The notes: generated from the sequence alone by a model not told the origin. Positions 1 through 4,933 are shown, counted from the stretch's first letter. The stretch: 5,117 bases of DNA from Deltaproteobacteria bacterium (GCA_030671095.1 DAOVAK010000255.1:1-5117); one strand, 5' to 3'. Numbers and translations: made by a program.

Positions 1-239
1 GATCTGGCCGCAAAGGCGGCGGTGACCCTTTCAGCCAGGAGATTTTCCTGCACAGGGACGACACGGACGTTTATTTGACTTTTTTGAGTAAAGTCACGTG
101 CAATCCCTCGCTGGATCTCCAGTCGATCCTTTTCCACCTCAGTGGTCCAGAACGTAATTTGATTCTGGGCCAGCGCCGTGGATAGCCCCAATATAGTGAC
201 CAAAAAGATGGTTAGTATATTCAAGAGCGCAACCTTCAT
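1..239 (-). CDS. ABC transporter extracellular solute-binding protein, family 1 (5' part only)
   Basis: This is the N-terminal 79 codons of a gene that runs off the left edge of the window. The reverse strand reads from an ATG at 237-239. The first 24 residues form a signal peptide: a Lys at position 2, a hydrophobic core (about residues 8-19) and an A-L-A cleavage site before Gln25. The mature start, QITFWTTEVEKDR, followed by an amphipathic helix and a strand with INVRVVPV (56-63) and a second helix ENLLAERVTAAFAA, is the typical opening of family-1 (SBP_bac_1, sugar-type) binding proteins. In that family the first strand 'ITFWT/ITVWH' is followed by a helix and a 'V.V' strand. The protein would act in the periplasm, delivering a ligand to an ABC permease. 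The ligand cannot be judged from this fragment, and no permease gene is visible. A GAAGAAGAG purine stretch lies about 8 nt upstream of the ATG. The family call is fairly sure; the substrate is unknown. Confidence 0.8.
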   Translation of the reverse strand, partial: MKVALLNILTIFLVTILGLSTALAQNQITFWTTEVEKDRLEIQRGIARDFTQKSQINVRVVPVQENLLAERVTAAFAAR

Positions 240-274
240 TGATAATCTCTTCTTCCCATGAGTCATTCTAACCC

Positions 275-304
275 TTTATAATCCATAGCTCTTTTCAGGG
301 TCAA
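275..304 (-). promoter_or_regulatory. Sigma70-like promoter for the solute-binding protein gene
   Basis: On the minus strand TTGACC (299-304) is followed after 18 nt by TATAAA (275-280). Each hexamer matches the consensus at 5 of 6 positions. The -10 box ends 35 nt before the ATG at 239, leaving a 5' leader of roughly 28 nt. The sequence further upstream (305-330) is AT-rich, as expected for an UP-element-like region. This is a motif-only call. Confidence 0.5.
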
Positions 305-405
305 TACAAATAAAATTTGGGGGATAATCCTAATGCAAACCTCTTGTGGTAATGTCGTGCCCGTGCTATTCCCTAGTTGAAATGTTTCGCGTTGCATGTC
401 ACGCG

Positions 406-518
406 GTCATTGCGAGCGGAGCGAAGCAATCTCGGCCTTAGGAAAATAAGAGAATTCGGTCTGTTCCATAGAGATTGCCGCGTCGTCCCCGAAACATTCG
501 GGGACTCCTCGCAATGAC
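406..518. repeat. REP/MITE-like dispersed repeat, GTCATTGCGAG ends
   Basis: A 113-bp element has exact 11-bp terminal inverted repeats: GTCATTGCGAG at 406-416 and CTCGCAATGAC at 508-518. The inverted similarity continues inward (GAAGCAATCTC at 423-433 against GAGATTGC at 472-479). The right half carries a nested hairpin with a 9-bp stem and a 3-nt loop, GTCCCCGAA (485-493) / TTCGGGGAC (497-505). Two shorter relatives lie in this window at 2049-2092 and 4893-4933. It encodes nothing recognisable. From memory, repeats with these ends are common between genes in Desulfobacterota and related genomes. Confidence 0.8.
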
Positions 519-527
519 AGTGAAGCT

Positions 528-546
528 CCCCGACCAAAGGTCGGGG
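528..546. repeat. Short hairpin CCCCGACC/GGTCGGGG
   Basis: A perfect 8-bp stem (528-535 with 539-546) has a 3-nt loop and begins ten bases after the preceding repeat ends. The sequence resembles the GTCCCCGA/TCGGGGAC hairpin inside the neighbouring REP-like element, so it may be a derivative of it. No T-tract follows, so it is not a convincing terminator. Confidence 0.6.
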
Positions 547-573
547 CATCTTTCGTTCAACCTCAGAACGATC

Positions 574-721
574 TCCTCCCCCTTGATGGGGGAGGATTAA
601 CCCGCCATAGCTCTTTGGCGGGTTAAGGTGGGGGTGAAAAGCCCAGAGGTCTCACCCTCCCCTTTATCCCCTCCTCTCCGAGGCGTAGGCTCTACGAGCC
701 GGAGGCCATCGAGGGAGGGGA
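574..721. repeat. Composite hairpin-rich repeat cluster (CCTCCCCC/GGGGGAGG type)
   Basis: Three stacked inverted repeats fill this non-coding stretch. The first is TCCTCCCCC (574-582) / GGGGGAGGA (588-596), a perfect 9-bp stem with a 5-nt loop. The second is TTAACCCGCCA (597-607) / TGGCGGGTTAA (616-626), a perfect 11-bp stem with an 8-nt loop, bounded by TTAA on both sides. The third is an outer stem TCCCCTCC (667-674) / GGAGGGGA (714-721) enclosing a smaller GGCTC/GAGCC hairpin. GGTGGGGGTGA (626-637) and TCACCCTCCCC (652-662) are also roughly complementary. No open frame or ribosome-binding site is evident. The cluster lies upstream of ybaK and would form strong structure in any read-through RNA. 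Confidence 0.65.
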
Positions 722-742
722 ATTTAAAAGGATGCCATTCAT

Positions 743-762
743 CCCCGCCTTAAAAGGCGGGG
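743..762. repeat. CCCCGCC/GGCGGGG hairpin just upstream of ybaK
   Basis: A perfect 7-bp GC stem (743-749 with 756-762) has a TTAAAA loop. It can extend imperfectly through ATGCC (732-736) and GGCAT (769-773). It ends about 23 nt before the ybaK ribosome-binding site. A possible weak promoter overlaps it: TTAAAA at 750-755, 17 nt, then TATAGT at 773-778, which would give ybaK a leader of only about 12 nt. Regulatory relevance is unproven. Confidence 0.5.
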
Positions 763-796
763 CATTCTGGCATATAGTCGTAAAAAAGGAGTTCTA

Positions 797-1279
797 ATGC
801 CAAAGGAAAGGTTCCCTACAACACAGGCCGTCCGCGCGTTGAAACAACACAGGCTGGACTTTACCCTGCATCCCTATAATTATGAGGAAAAAGGAGGGAC
901 AGAGACGGCAGCCCGAGAACTGAATGTGGAGGAACACTCAGTCATAAAAACGCTCGTGATGGAGGATGACAAAAACAATCCCCTCTTAATGCTCATGCAT
1001 GGGGATAAACAGGTATCCGCCAAGGCGCTCGCACGTACCCTTGGCGTCAAGAGGGTCAAGCCATGCGCCCCTGAGGTGGCACACAGGCATACGGGATATT
1101 TTGTGGGTGGAATTTCTCCTTTTGGGACAAAAAAGCCTCTCAGAGTCTGCCTTGAGGCCTCAGTTATGGATCTTCCAAAGATCTATATCAACGCGGGAAG
1201 GAAGGGTCTCCTTGCTGAAATGACGCCAGGAAATCTTGCCAGGATTCTAAATCCCACGGCTGTTAACGCCGCCATATAA
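797..1279 (+). CDS. ybaK: Cys-tRNA(Pro)/Cys-tRNA(Cys) deacylase, YbaK/EbsC family
   Basis: This 160-residue protein is full length for the YbaK/EbsC branch of the YbaK/ProRS-associated editing domain family (usually about 155-165 aa). Members act in trans in the cytoplasm and hydrolyse Cys-tRNA(Pro) misacylated by prolyl-tRNA synthetase. Visible family marks are an N-terminal helix followed by the strand FTLHPY (22-27), the segment SVIKTLV (48-54) with Lys51 at the position of the essential lysine, GDKQVSAKALA (69-79), the glycine-rich block GYFVGGISPFGTKK (100-113) and INAGRKG (131-137) near the C-terminus. The start is well supported by AAAGGAG at 785-791, five nt before the ATG. The gene stands alone, with repeats upstream and a convergent nitroreductase gene downstream. 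The deacylase role comes from family knowledge. Free-standing relatives such as ProXp-ala edit other substrates, but the GG.SPFG.KK block favours YbaK proper. Confidence 0.9.
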   Translation: MPKERFPTTQAVRALKQHRLDFTLHPYNYEEKGGTETAARELNVEEHSVIKTLVMEDDKNNPLLMLMHGDKQVSAKALARTLGVKRVKPCAPEVAHRHTGYFVGGISPFGTKKPLRVCLEASVMDLPKIYINAGRKGLLAEMTPGNLARILNPTAVNAAI

Positions 1280-1282
1280 ATT

Positions 1283-1341
1283 GGGGACGCTGGTAAATAA
1301 GTAAATAAATTTGACTTTTTTACTTATTTACCAGCGTCCCC
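1283..1341. repeat. Perfect 23-bp inverted repeat between convergent genes
   Basis: Arms 1283-1305 and 1319-1341 are exact reverse complements (23 of 23) around a 13-nt loop. Each begins with GGGGACGCTGGTAAATAAG read from the outside inward. The element fills almost the whole space between the ybaK stop (1279) and the nitroreductase stop (1349). By position it could terminate transcription from both sides. Neither outer flank carries a proper T-tract, so it is not a classical intrinsic terminator. The GGGGACG...CGTCCCC ends resemble REP/MITE sequences I associate with REP-associated (Y1) transposases, which is inference from memory. Confidence 0.8.
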
Positions 1342-1348
1342 CTTTCTG

Positions 1349-1921
1349 TTAACGGATATACTTGACCTTCTTTTCCAGGTCCTTCCTCCCCATCTGCTGG
1401 GCTTCACCAGCGGGTTTGCCAAGGCATACGACCGCGAGAGGCGCCTTTTCCGCATCGATGTCTAGTATCTCTCTCAAAGGCTTCTTGTCAAAAAAGGTAA
1501 ACCAGAGGCTGCCAAGACCTAGGGCATGGGCCGCCAGATGCATGTTCTGTATGGCCGCAGCGCAGGCCTGTTGATAGCCTATGCTGCCCTCTTCCTGGAA
1601 CTGATCCACACCGCTCCCCTTGGGATCCCCGACCACCACGATCATGACCGGGACAGATTTCAAGAAGTCCACCTTGTATTTTTCCAGCCATCCCCAACCG
1701 CTCGCTTCAATGGCCCATTTCCTGCACCTTTCAGCCTCTGCAATAATCTTTTCCTTCACTTCATCATTGGTTACCACGATGAATTGCCACGGTTGGCTGT
1801 TGAGGGGAGAAGGCGCCCACATACCCGCTCCCAAAATCTTTTCAATGGCCTCCTCGTTGACAGGATCAGGTGAAAAGTTCCGACAGCTCCTCCTCTCCTT
1901 AATCGCAGTAAAGACATCCAT
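1349..1921 (-). CDS. Nitroreductase-family FMN oxidoreductase
   Basis: This is a cytoplasmic flavoenzyme of the nitroreductase superfamily (PF00881-type fold), which typically works as an FMN-bound homodimer using NAD(P)H; the substrate is not predictable. The ATG at 1919-1921 gives 190 aa, normal for the family. AAGGAG (1929-1934) lies 7 nt upstream of it. A GTG at 1952-1954 would add 11 residues but reads through that ribosome-binding site, so the shorter start is preferred. Visible marks (190-aa numbering) are RRSCRNF (10-16), the N-terminal FMN-phosphate motif; WAPSPLNSQPWQF (35-47), the flavin-contact loop; IGYQQACAAAIQNMHLAAHALGLGSLW (114-140), the conserved central helix and glycine strand, of which G135-L-G are typical; and VVCLGKP (164-170) plus a basic tail KDLEKKVKY. 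The segment between residues 65 and 90, with WGW, is unusual to my eye and may set specificity. The gene converges with ybaK and has no operon partner. Confidence 0.87.
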   Translation of the reverse strand: MDVFTAIKERRSCRNFSPDPVNEEAIEKILGAGMWAPSPLNSQPWQFIVVTNDEVKEKIIAEAERCRKWAIEASGWGWLEKYKVDFLKSVPVMIVVVGDPKGSGVDQFQEEGSIGYQQACAAAIQNMHLAAHALGLGSLWFTFFDKKPLREILDIDAEKAPLAVVCLGKPAGEAQQMGRKDLEKKVKYIR

Positions 1922-2048
1922 GGCCCTACTCCTTTCTTCAAGAAATGTTTTCACCGACTGAACTTACCCCGCTTTTTCTAAAATTTCAAACATAAACAAT
2001 GCTGCAGCGATCTTTGATGAATTATGAGCCTTGAGAACTGTCCAAGCT

Positions 2049-2092
2049 GTCATTGTAAACTCAGCGAAGGCGTGCGGGCTCCTCGCAATGAC
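2049..2092. repeat. Short degenerate copy of the GTCATTGCGAG/CTCGCAATGAC repeat
   Basis: GTCATTG (2049-2055) and CTCGCAATGAC (2082-2092) bound a 44-bp stretch with degraded interior AGCGAAGGCG, matching the ends of the element at 406-518. It appears to be an internally deleted copy. It lies 128 bp upstream of the start of the nitroreductase gene, beyond any likely promoter. Its presence explains part of a 60-codon open frame at 2024-2206, which is therefore not annotated as a gene. Confidence 0.65.
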
Positions 2093-2218
2093 TATAAAAG
2101 GATTCGGACACTCTCTCATTGGAGGCAGATAGAGGACAAAAATGCGAGCACCTGCCAGAAAAATACTGTATTTCCATATACTTATTTGCCGAAACCGACA
2201 GAATGAGGAGAAGGCGGT

Positions 2219-2233
2219 TAGTATTGCATACTA
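2219..2233. promoter_or_regulatory. Palindromic operator candidate, Lrp-like (TAGTAT-TGC-ATACTA)
   Basis: This is a perfect 6-bp inverted repeat around a 3-nt centre. Against the 15-bp E. coli Lrp consensus YAGHAWATTWTDCTR, every arm position fits and only the central three differ. It lies 34 bp upstream of a TATAAT box, a location suited to control of the cstA promoter. The match could be chance, because the sequence is AT-rich and short. Confidence 0.35.
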
Positions 2234-2247
2234 TTCTTTTAGGATAT

Positions 2248-2273
2248 TTGATATTGACTTTTTACGTTATAAT
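2248..2273 (+). promoter_or_regulatory. Candidate cstA promoter (perfect TATAAT, suboptimal -35)
   Basis: A consensus TATAAT is at 2268-2273. TTGATA (2248-2253) precedes it at a short spacing of 14 nt, and TTGACT (2254-2259) at only 8 nt, so no -35 element is ideally placed. A short spacer often goes with dependence on an activator, which would suit the palindrome just upstream. If used, it would leave a 5' leader of about 370 nt before cstA. Confidence 0.35.
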
Positions 2274-2279
2274 CTGTAA

Positions 2280-2648
2280 AGGGTAACTGAAATAATCTCT
2301 ATAAATAGAGACGTGGTCTTTCAAGCTACAGCTTCGTTAACTTTAAGAGGAGGAGAAAGGAGGTGTAAAGAGCGTAATCATTCGTCTCACATCGGCAATC
2401 CAGTCACCAAACCACTAAATATCATAAACCTTTCTTCACCGTCTTAAGGAGGTGATAGACGAGTACCAATTAAAATACTATTGACTCTTTAATCACTTAC
2501 CTTCTGCATTGGGCACTTTTTGATCCAACCAATACATAAGAATCGTCAATGCAGGTTTTGGGCCGTTCCATCTCGGACAGAATTGGCTTGGAGTTGACCT
2601 GGCAATTCATGTCCTCTTGGTCTGGGCTCAATTTTTAGGAGGGAAGTT
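2280..2648 (+). other. Long non-coding leader of cstA with two strong Shine-Dalgarno-like sites
   Basis: No substantial gene is visible here. GAAAGGAGGTG (2355-2365) and TAAGGAGGTGAT (2445-2456) are near-perfect complements of the 16S rRNA 3' end. The second matches 12 nt of the E. coli-type tail AUCACCUCCUUA. Neither is followed within 15 nt by an ATG, GTG or TTG that opens a useful frame. Possible structures are TCTCTAT/ATAGAGA (2296-2311), AAGCT/AGCTT (2323-2334), AGAAAGG (2354-2360) with CCTTTCT (2429-2435), and TCCAACCAAT (2524-2533) with ATTGGCTTGGA (2582-2592, one bulge), which would close a large loop just upstream of the cstA ribosome-binding site. It may be a regulatory leader. I do not recognise a known riboswitch class. 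Confidence 0.35.
2549..2638 (+). CDS. Possible 29-aa leader peptide ending on the cstA ribosome-binding site
   Basis: An ATG at 2549 opens a 29-codon frame, MQVLGRSISDRIGLELTWQF followed by MSSWSGLNF. Its TAG (2636-2638) overlaps the first base or two of the cstA ribosome-binding site AGGAGGG (2637-2643), ten nt before the cstA ATG. The composition is plausible for a peptide (two Trp, amphipathic start) and the geometry would allow ribosomes ending here to influence cstA initiation. Its own upstream region has only a weak AAGAA purine run. The frame is short enough to occur by chance, so the call is tentative. Confidence 0.2.
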   Translation: MQVLGRSISDRIGLELTWQFMSSWSGLNF

Positions 2649-4310
2649 ATGAATTCATTATGGGTATTATTATGGTGGGTAGTTATTGTTGCTATCGGCT
2701 ACTGGGTATATGCCCGACATGTTGCGAAAAATGTTTTTGGGGTGGATCCAGGAAGGGCAACGCCTGCAAAAATGTATATGGACGGCGTTGACTTCATGCC
2801 TGCAAACAAGAACGTGCTATTTGGGTTCCAGCTTAACTCGATTGCAGGGGCTGCACCAATCATAGGCCCCATTATAGCCCTTCAGTGGGGCTGGCTCCCT
2901 GCTGTATTATGGCTTGGATTAGGGGTCTTCTTCATCGGATGGTTGCACGACTTCTCGAGCGCCATGGTGTCTATACGGAGCGACGGAGATACCTTCGGAG
3001 CGATCAGCTACAAACTGATATCACCCCGGGCGAGGAAGATTCTCCTCACTTTCGTCTATTTTTACCTGCTTTTGATTGCGTGCGCCTTCGGCCATATTAT
3101 CACCAAAGGGATAAGCGGAAATGCTGCACTTCCCTTTCCCTTGCTCGTGGTCATAGCTGTGGCTTTTCTTGTGGGGCATATGGTCTATAAGGCGAAGGTG
3201 AACATTATTGGAACGACTATCCTTGCTATCGTTTTGATCTTTGTCGCCATCGGGTTGGGGACTATCTGGCAAATTACGCTTTCCTACAATGTTGTCCTCA
3301 TCTGTGTCCTCATATTTGGCTATTTCAGCTCCATTTTGCCCGTATGGCGTTTCATCCAACCCTACAACTACTCCTCGGTGTACGTGGTTTATTTTGGGAT
3401 TATAGCAGGGGTTATAGGCATACTTATTGGGCATAAGCCCATGACACTTCCTGCCTTTACCAGCTGGAGTATTGGTATGGGACCGCTTTGGCCCATCCTT
3501 TTTGTGACCATCGCATGTGGGGCCATTTCAGGATGGCACAGCCTGGTATCCAGTACAGCTACTTCCAGGCAGCTTGAAAATGAGTTGGATGTGAGGCCCG
3601 TGACGGGCGGAGCCATGTTTGCCGAGTTTACCATCGGGATCATCGCGGTGATCGTCTGTGCCACGGCATTTGCCGACAAGGCAGCCTATATCGCAAAGGT
3701 AAAAAATCCTGTGGGGATCTTTGTGGGGGGTCTCGGTGGTGCCATGACCTCCCTTGGGCTTCCTGAAAGCTATACCAAAGCCCTGGCGGGCATGATGATC
3801 ATCATCCTCGCTTTGACTGTCGTAAACCTGGTCTTCCGGTTTATGAAGGTGGCAACGGCCGAACTTCTGGGTGATGCTGCAGGCATTGCCAAAAACCCTC
3901 ATGTGGCGACCATTGTGGCCCTTGTCATCACATGGGTCCTGATAAAGACGGGAACCTGGCTCTATATATGGGTCCTTTTTGGCGGCGCCAATCAGCTGAT
4001 GGCATCCTTTGCCCTTCTCCTTACCACACTATTCCTGGTACAGAAATCCAAGAACTACAAATATGCCATCTACCCCATGTTCTTTATGTACGTCACCACC
4101 GTGTGCGCCCTGTTCTACACATCATTCTTCAAGATGATTCCTGCGGCAATGGCAGGAAAGAAGGTGTTTGGGAACCTCTTTGCTGGGGCAATCGCCATTC
4201 TGCTCATCATCTGTGCCTTGATTCTGGCCTATGACGGCTGGAAGGCCTTCAAGAAATACAAGGCAGGCGCTACGGCAGAACCGGCTGAAGCGGAAAAGGC
4301 CCCCGCCTAA
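2649..4310 (+). CDS. cstA: Carbon starvation protein A family transporter (peptide/pyruvate carrier)
   Basis: This 553-residue inner-membrane carrier has about 15 hydrophobic segments and no cleavable signal; the N-terminus is a membrane anchor (about 4-22). The CstA signature is clear in the N-terminal half: DFMPANKNVLFGFQLNSIAG (48-67) followed by AAPIIGP, then WLPAVLW and HDF (100-102). ISGWHSLVSSTATSRQLENE (293-312) matches the conserved SGFH.LVSSGT..KQ block, and FGGANQLMASFALLLTT (444-460) the C-terminal CstA helix. The tail (534-553) is hydrophilic and rich in Lys, Ala and Glu. E. coli CstA and its relative BtsT are about 700-720 aa; shorter forms like this one occur in other phyla. 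Characterised members import pyruvate or peptides; which applies here is unknown. The start is supported by AGGAGGG (2637-2643) five nt before the ATG. No second operon gene or two-component sensor pair lies beside it. Control through the long leader and the palindrome upstream is inferred. Confidence 0.92.
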   Translation: MNSLWVLLWWVVIVAIGYWVYARHVAKNVFGVDPGRATPAKMYMDGVDFMPANKNVLFGFQLNSIAGAAPIIGPIIALQWGWLPAVLWLGLGVFFIGWLHDFSSAMVSIRSDGDTFGAISYKLISPRARKILLTFVYFYLLLIACAFGHIITKGISGNAALPFPLLVVIAVAFLVGHMVYKAKVNIIGTTILAIVLIFVAIGLGTIWQITLSYNVVLICVLIFGYFSSILPVWRFIQPYNYSSVYVVYFGIIAGVIGILIGHKPMTLPAFTSWSIGMGPLWPILFVTIACGAISGWHSLVSSTATSRQLENELDVRPVTGGAMFAEFTIGIIAVIVCATAFADKAAYIAKVKNPVGIFVGGLGGAMTSLGLPESYTKALAGMMIIILALTVVNLVFRFMKVATAELLGDAAGIAKNPHVATIVALVITWVLIKTGTWLYIWVLFGGANQLMASFALLLTTLFLVQKSKNYKYAIYPMFFMYVTTVCALFYTSFFKMIPAAMAGKKVFGNLFAGAIAILLIICALILAYDGWKAFKKYKAGATAEPAEAEKAPA

Positions 4311-4336
4311 TCGACGGGACCTGAGGCCACAAAAAA

Positions 4337-4384
4337 GGGGATATATTTTCCGGGAAAGGATTAAGAGACCGGGGGTATATCCCC
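4337..4384. repeat. Inverted repeat after cstA (GGGGATATA/TATATCCCC)
   Basis: Perfect 9-bp arms (4337-4345 and 4376-4384) flank a 30-nt centre beginning 27 nt after the cstA stop codon. An A-run precedes the left arm, but no T-tract follows the right arm, so intrinsic termination is doubtful. The GGGGA...TCCCC ends with internal TTTTCCGGG suggest a small REP/MITE-type unit rather than a terminator. Confidence 0.5.
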
Positions 4385-4402
4385 ATATTCATTTGTTTGT
4401 TC

Positions 4403-4606
4403 GGAGTATTGGAGTATTGGAATATTGGTTATAAAGACTGGAAGAAAGATTTCCAATTCCTCTTAATCCATTTCTCCCTGGCCCAGACCTGGTTCGCCAA
4501 GATCAGGTGATGGTCAGGCAAAACATGCAGAAATGGGACCGTTAGTTGCCTCTTTAATTCACGTCGCGCCAGGGCGGGCCAGTACTCCATCACTCCAATA
4601 CTCCAT
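4403..4606. mobile_element. MITE-like element with GGAGTATT-rich inverted ends
   Basis: The left end is three tandem 8-bp units, GGAGTATT (4403-4410), GGAGTATT (4411-4418) and GGAATATT (4419-4426). The right end (4579-4606) is the inverse, CCAGTACTCCATCACTCCAA then TACTCC. Aligned as inverted repeats over 28 positions, the ends agree at 22, including 13 consecutive. The roughly 150-bp interior is unique in this window. No transposase motif is visible, so it would be non-autonomous. Comparable GGAGTATTGGAGTGATGGAG repeats are, from memory, frequent in Desulfobacterota assemblies. No target-site duplication is obvious. Confidence 0.55.
4429..4590 (-). CDS. Possible 53-aa protein inside the GGAGTATT element
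   Basis: On the minus strand an ATG at 4588-4590 opens 53 codons ending in TAA at 4429-4431. The product begins MEYWPALARRELKRQL, has a hydrophobic stretch VPFLHVL (18-24), then PDHHLILANQVWAREKW and a basic, aromatic C-terminus IKRNWKSFFQSL. Composition and helical periodicity look protein-like rather than random. The start codon sits within the terminal repeat, whose GGAG units could serve as a ribosome-binding site (GGAGTATTGGAGTGATG). It fills the interior of the element exactly. I do not recognise the family; it may be a relic of a longer gene or a fortuitous frame. Confidence 0.28.
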   Translation of the reverse strand: MEYWPALARRELKRQLTVPFLHVLPDHHLILANQVWAREKWIKRNWKSFFQSL

Positions 4607-4629
4607 CTGTTGACCGTAGCGATGCCGGA

Positions 4630-4887
4630 ATGTTTTCTTCTTGGATAAAGACTATCAAGGATTATTTTATAGGCTTTTTCCTTTACGGCCAGCTAAGCTA
4701 TCTGTACTCAGAAAAACGTTGCGTCGACAATCTGTTCATGCTAGGTTTGTTCGGAAATTATATTGGATTTCCCTCTCTCTTTAACTACTATCATCTCAGG
4801 CTCATGCCTCACTATATAAGGCAGCTTAAGCCCTGGAAGAGAAGGGTTTTGAAGGAGAGGGATTTCTTTGACCAGGTTTATGATTAA
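4630..4887 (+). CDS. Small hydrophobic/basic protein of unknown function (85 aa)
   Basis: I do not assign a family. The 85-residue product has a hydrophobic, Tyr/Phe-rich N-terminal half with two possible membrane-associated helices (about 12-26, YFIGFFLYGQLSYLY, and 34-52, containing LFMLGLFGNYIGF). These are separated by the charged SEKR (27-30). A proline-containing segment LRLMPHYIRQLKPWKRR (56-72) and an acidic-basic end KERDFFDQVYD follow. The order of hydrophobic segment, 'YY.LRL.P', 'WKR..L.ERD' resembles small conserved membrane proteins I have seen in sulfate-reducer and archaeal genomes, but I cannot name one. The ATG at 4630 is the only in-frame ATG upstream of the hydrophobic region. 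There is no good Shine-Dalgarno, only GCCGGA directly before it. The GGAGTATT element ends 23 bp upstream and may have displaced the native promoter or start. Codon use and composition look coding. Confidence 0.6.
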   Translation: MFSSWIKTIKDYFIGFFLYGQLSYLYSEKRCVDNLFMLGLFGNYIGFPSLFNYYHLRLMPHYIRQLKPWKRRVLKERDFFDQVYD

Positions 4888-4892
4888 TTAAC

Positions 4893-4933
4893 GGATTGCT
4901 TCGTCCCCGACTTTGTCGGGGACTCGCAATGAC
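4893..4933. repeat. Right-half copy of the GTCATTGCGAG/CTCGCAATGAC repeat
   Basis: GGATTGCTTCGTCCCCGAC through CTCGCAATGAC reproduces the right half of the element at 406-518. It includes its central hairpin, here GTCCCCGAC (4903-4911) / GTCGGGGAC (4915-4923) with a TTT loop. The left half is missing. The hairpin begins 15 nt after the stop of the 85-aa gene, so it could double as a weak RNA 3'-end structure, but it lacks a T-tract. Confidence 0.75.

Noticed and set aside
1922..1954. GTG start 11 codons upstream for the nitroreductase
   Set aside because: The extension would translate through the AAGGAG ribosome-binding site of the ATG at 1921, and the family normally begins just before the RRS.R.F motif.
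1526..1961. Plus-strand frames opposite the nitroreductase gene
   Set aside because: They are antisense shadows of a well-supported gene, with no family resemblance or ribosome-binding sites.
2024..2206. 60-codon plus-strand frame beginning MSLENCPSCHCKL, with clustered cysteines
   Set aside because: It has no ribosome-binding site, its first third is made by a degenerate REP-like repeat (2049-2092), and the rest shows no coding character. The CxxCxC pattern is likely fortuitous.
2481..2509. TTGACT at 2481-2486 as an alternative cstA promoter
   Set aside because: No acceptable -10 box lies 16-18 nt downstream (the sequence there is CTGCAT or similar).
2511..2530. Sigma54-like GGGCAC-TTTTT site upstream of cstA
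   Set aside because: The GG element is present but there is no GC at the required -12 spacing.
3021..3434. Long antisense frames opposite cstA (also 3389-3679 and 3528-3902)
   Set aside because: They lie entirely within the strongly supported cstA reading frame, have low-complexity His/Asp-rich translations typical of antisense shadows, and lack start signals.
4403..4428. Short tandem units resembling a CRISPR array
   Set aside because: The 8-bp units are adjacent, without spacers, and their inverse occurs 150 bp away, which fits element ends rather than CRISPR repeats.
4231..4434. 67-codon frame overlapping the end of cstA
   Set aside because: It starts inside cstA in another frame and continues through the GGGGATATA inverted repeat and GGAGTATT units, with an Arg/Pro-rich composition typical of out-of-frame reading.
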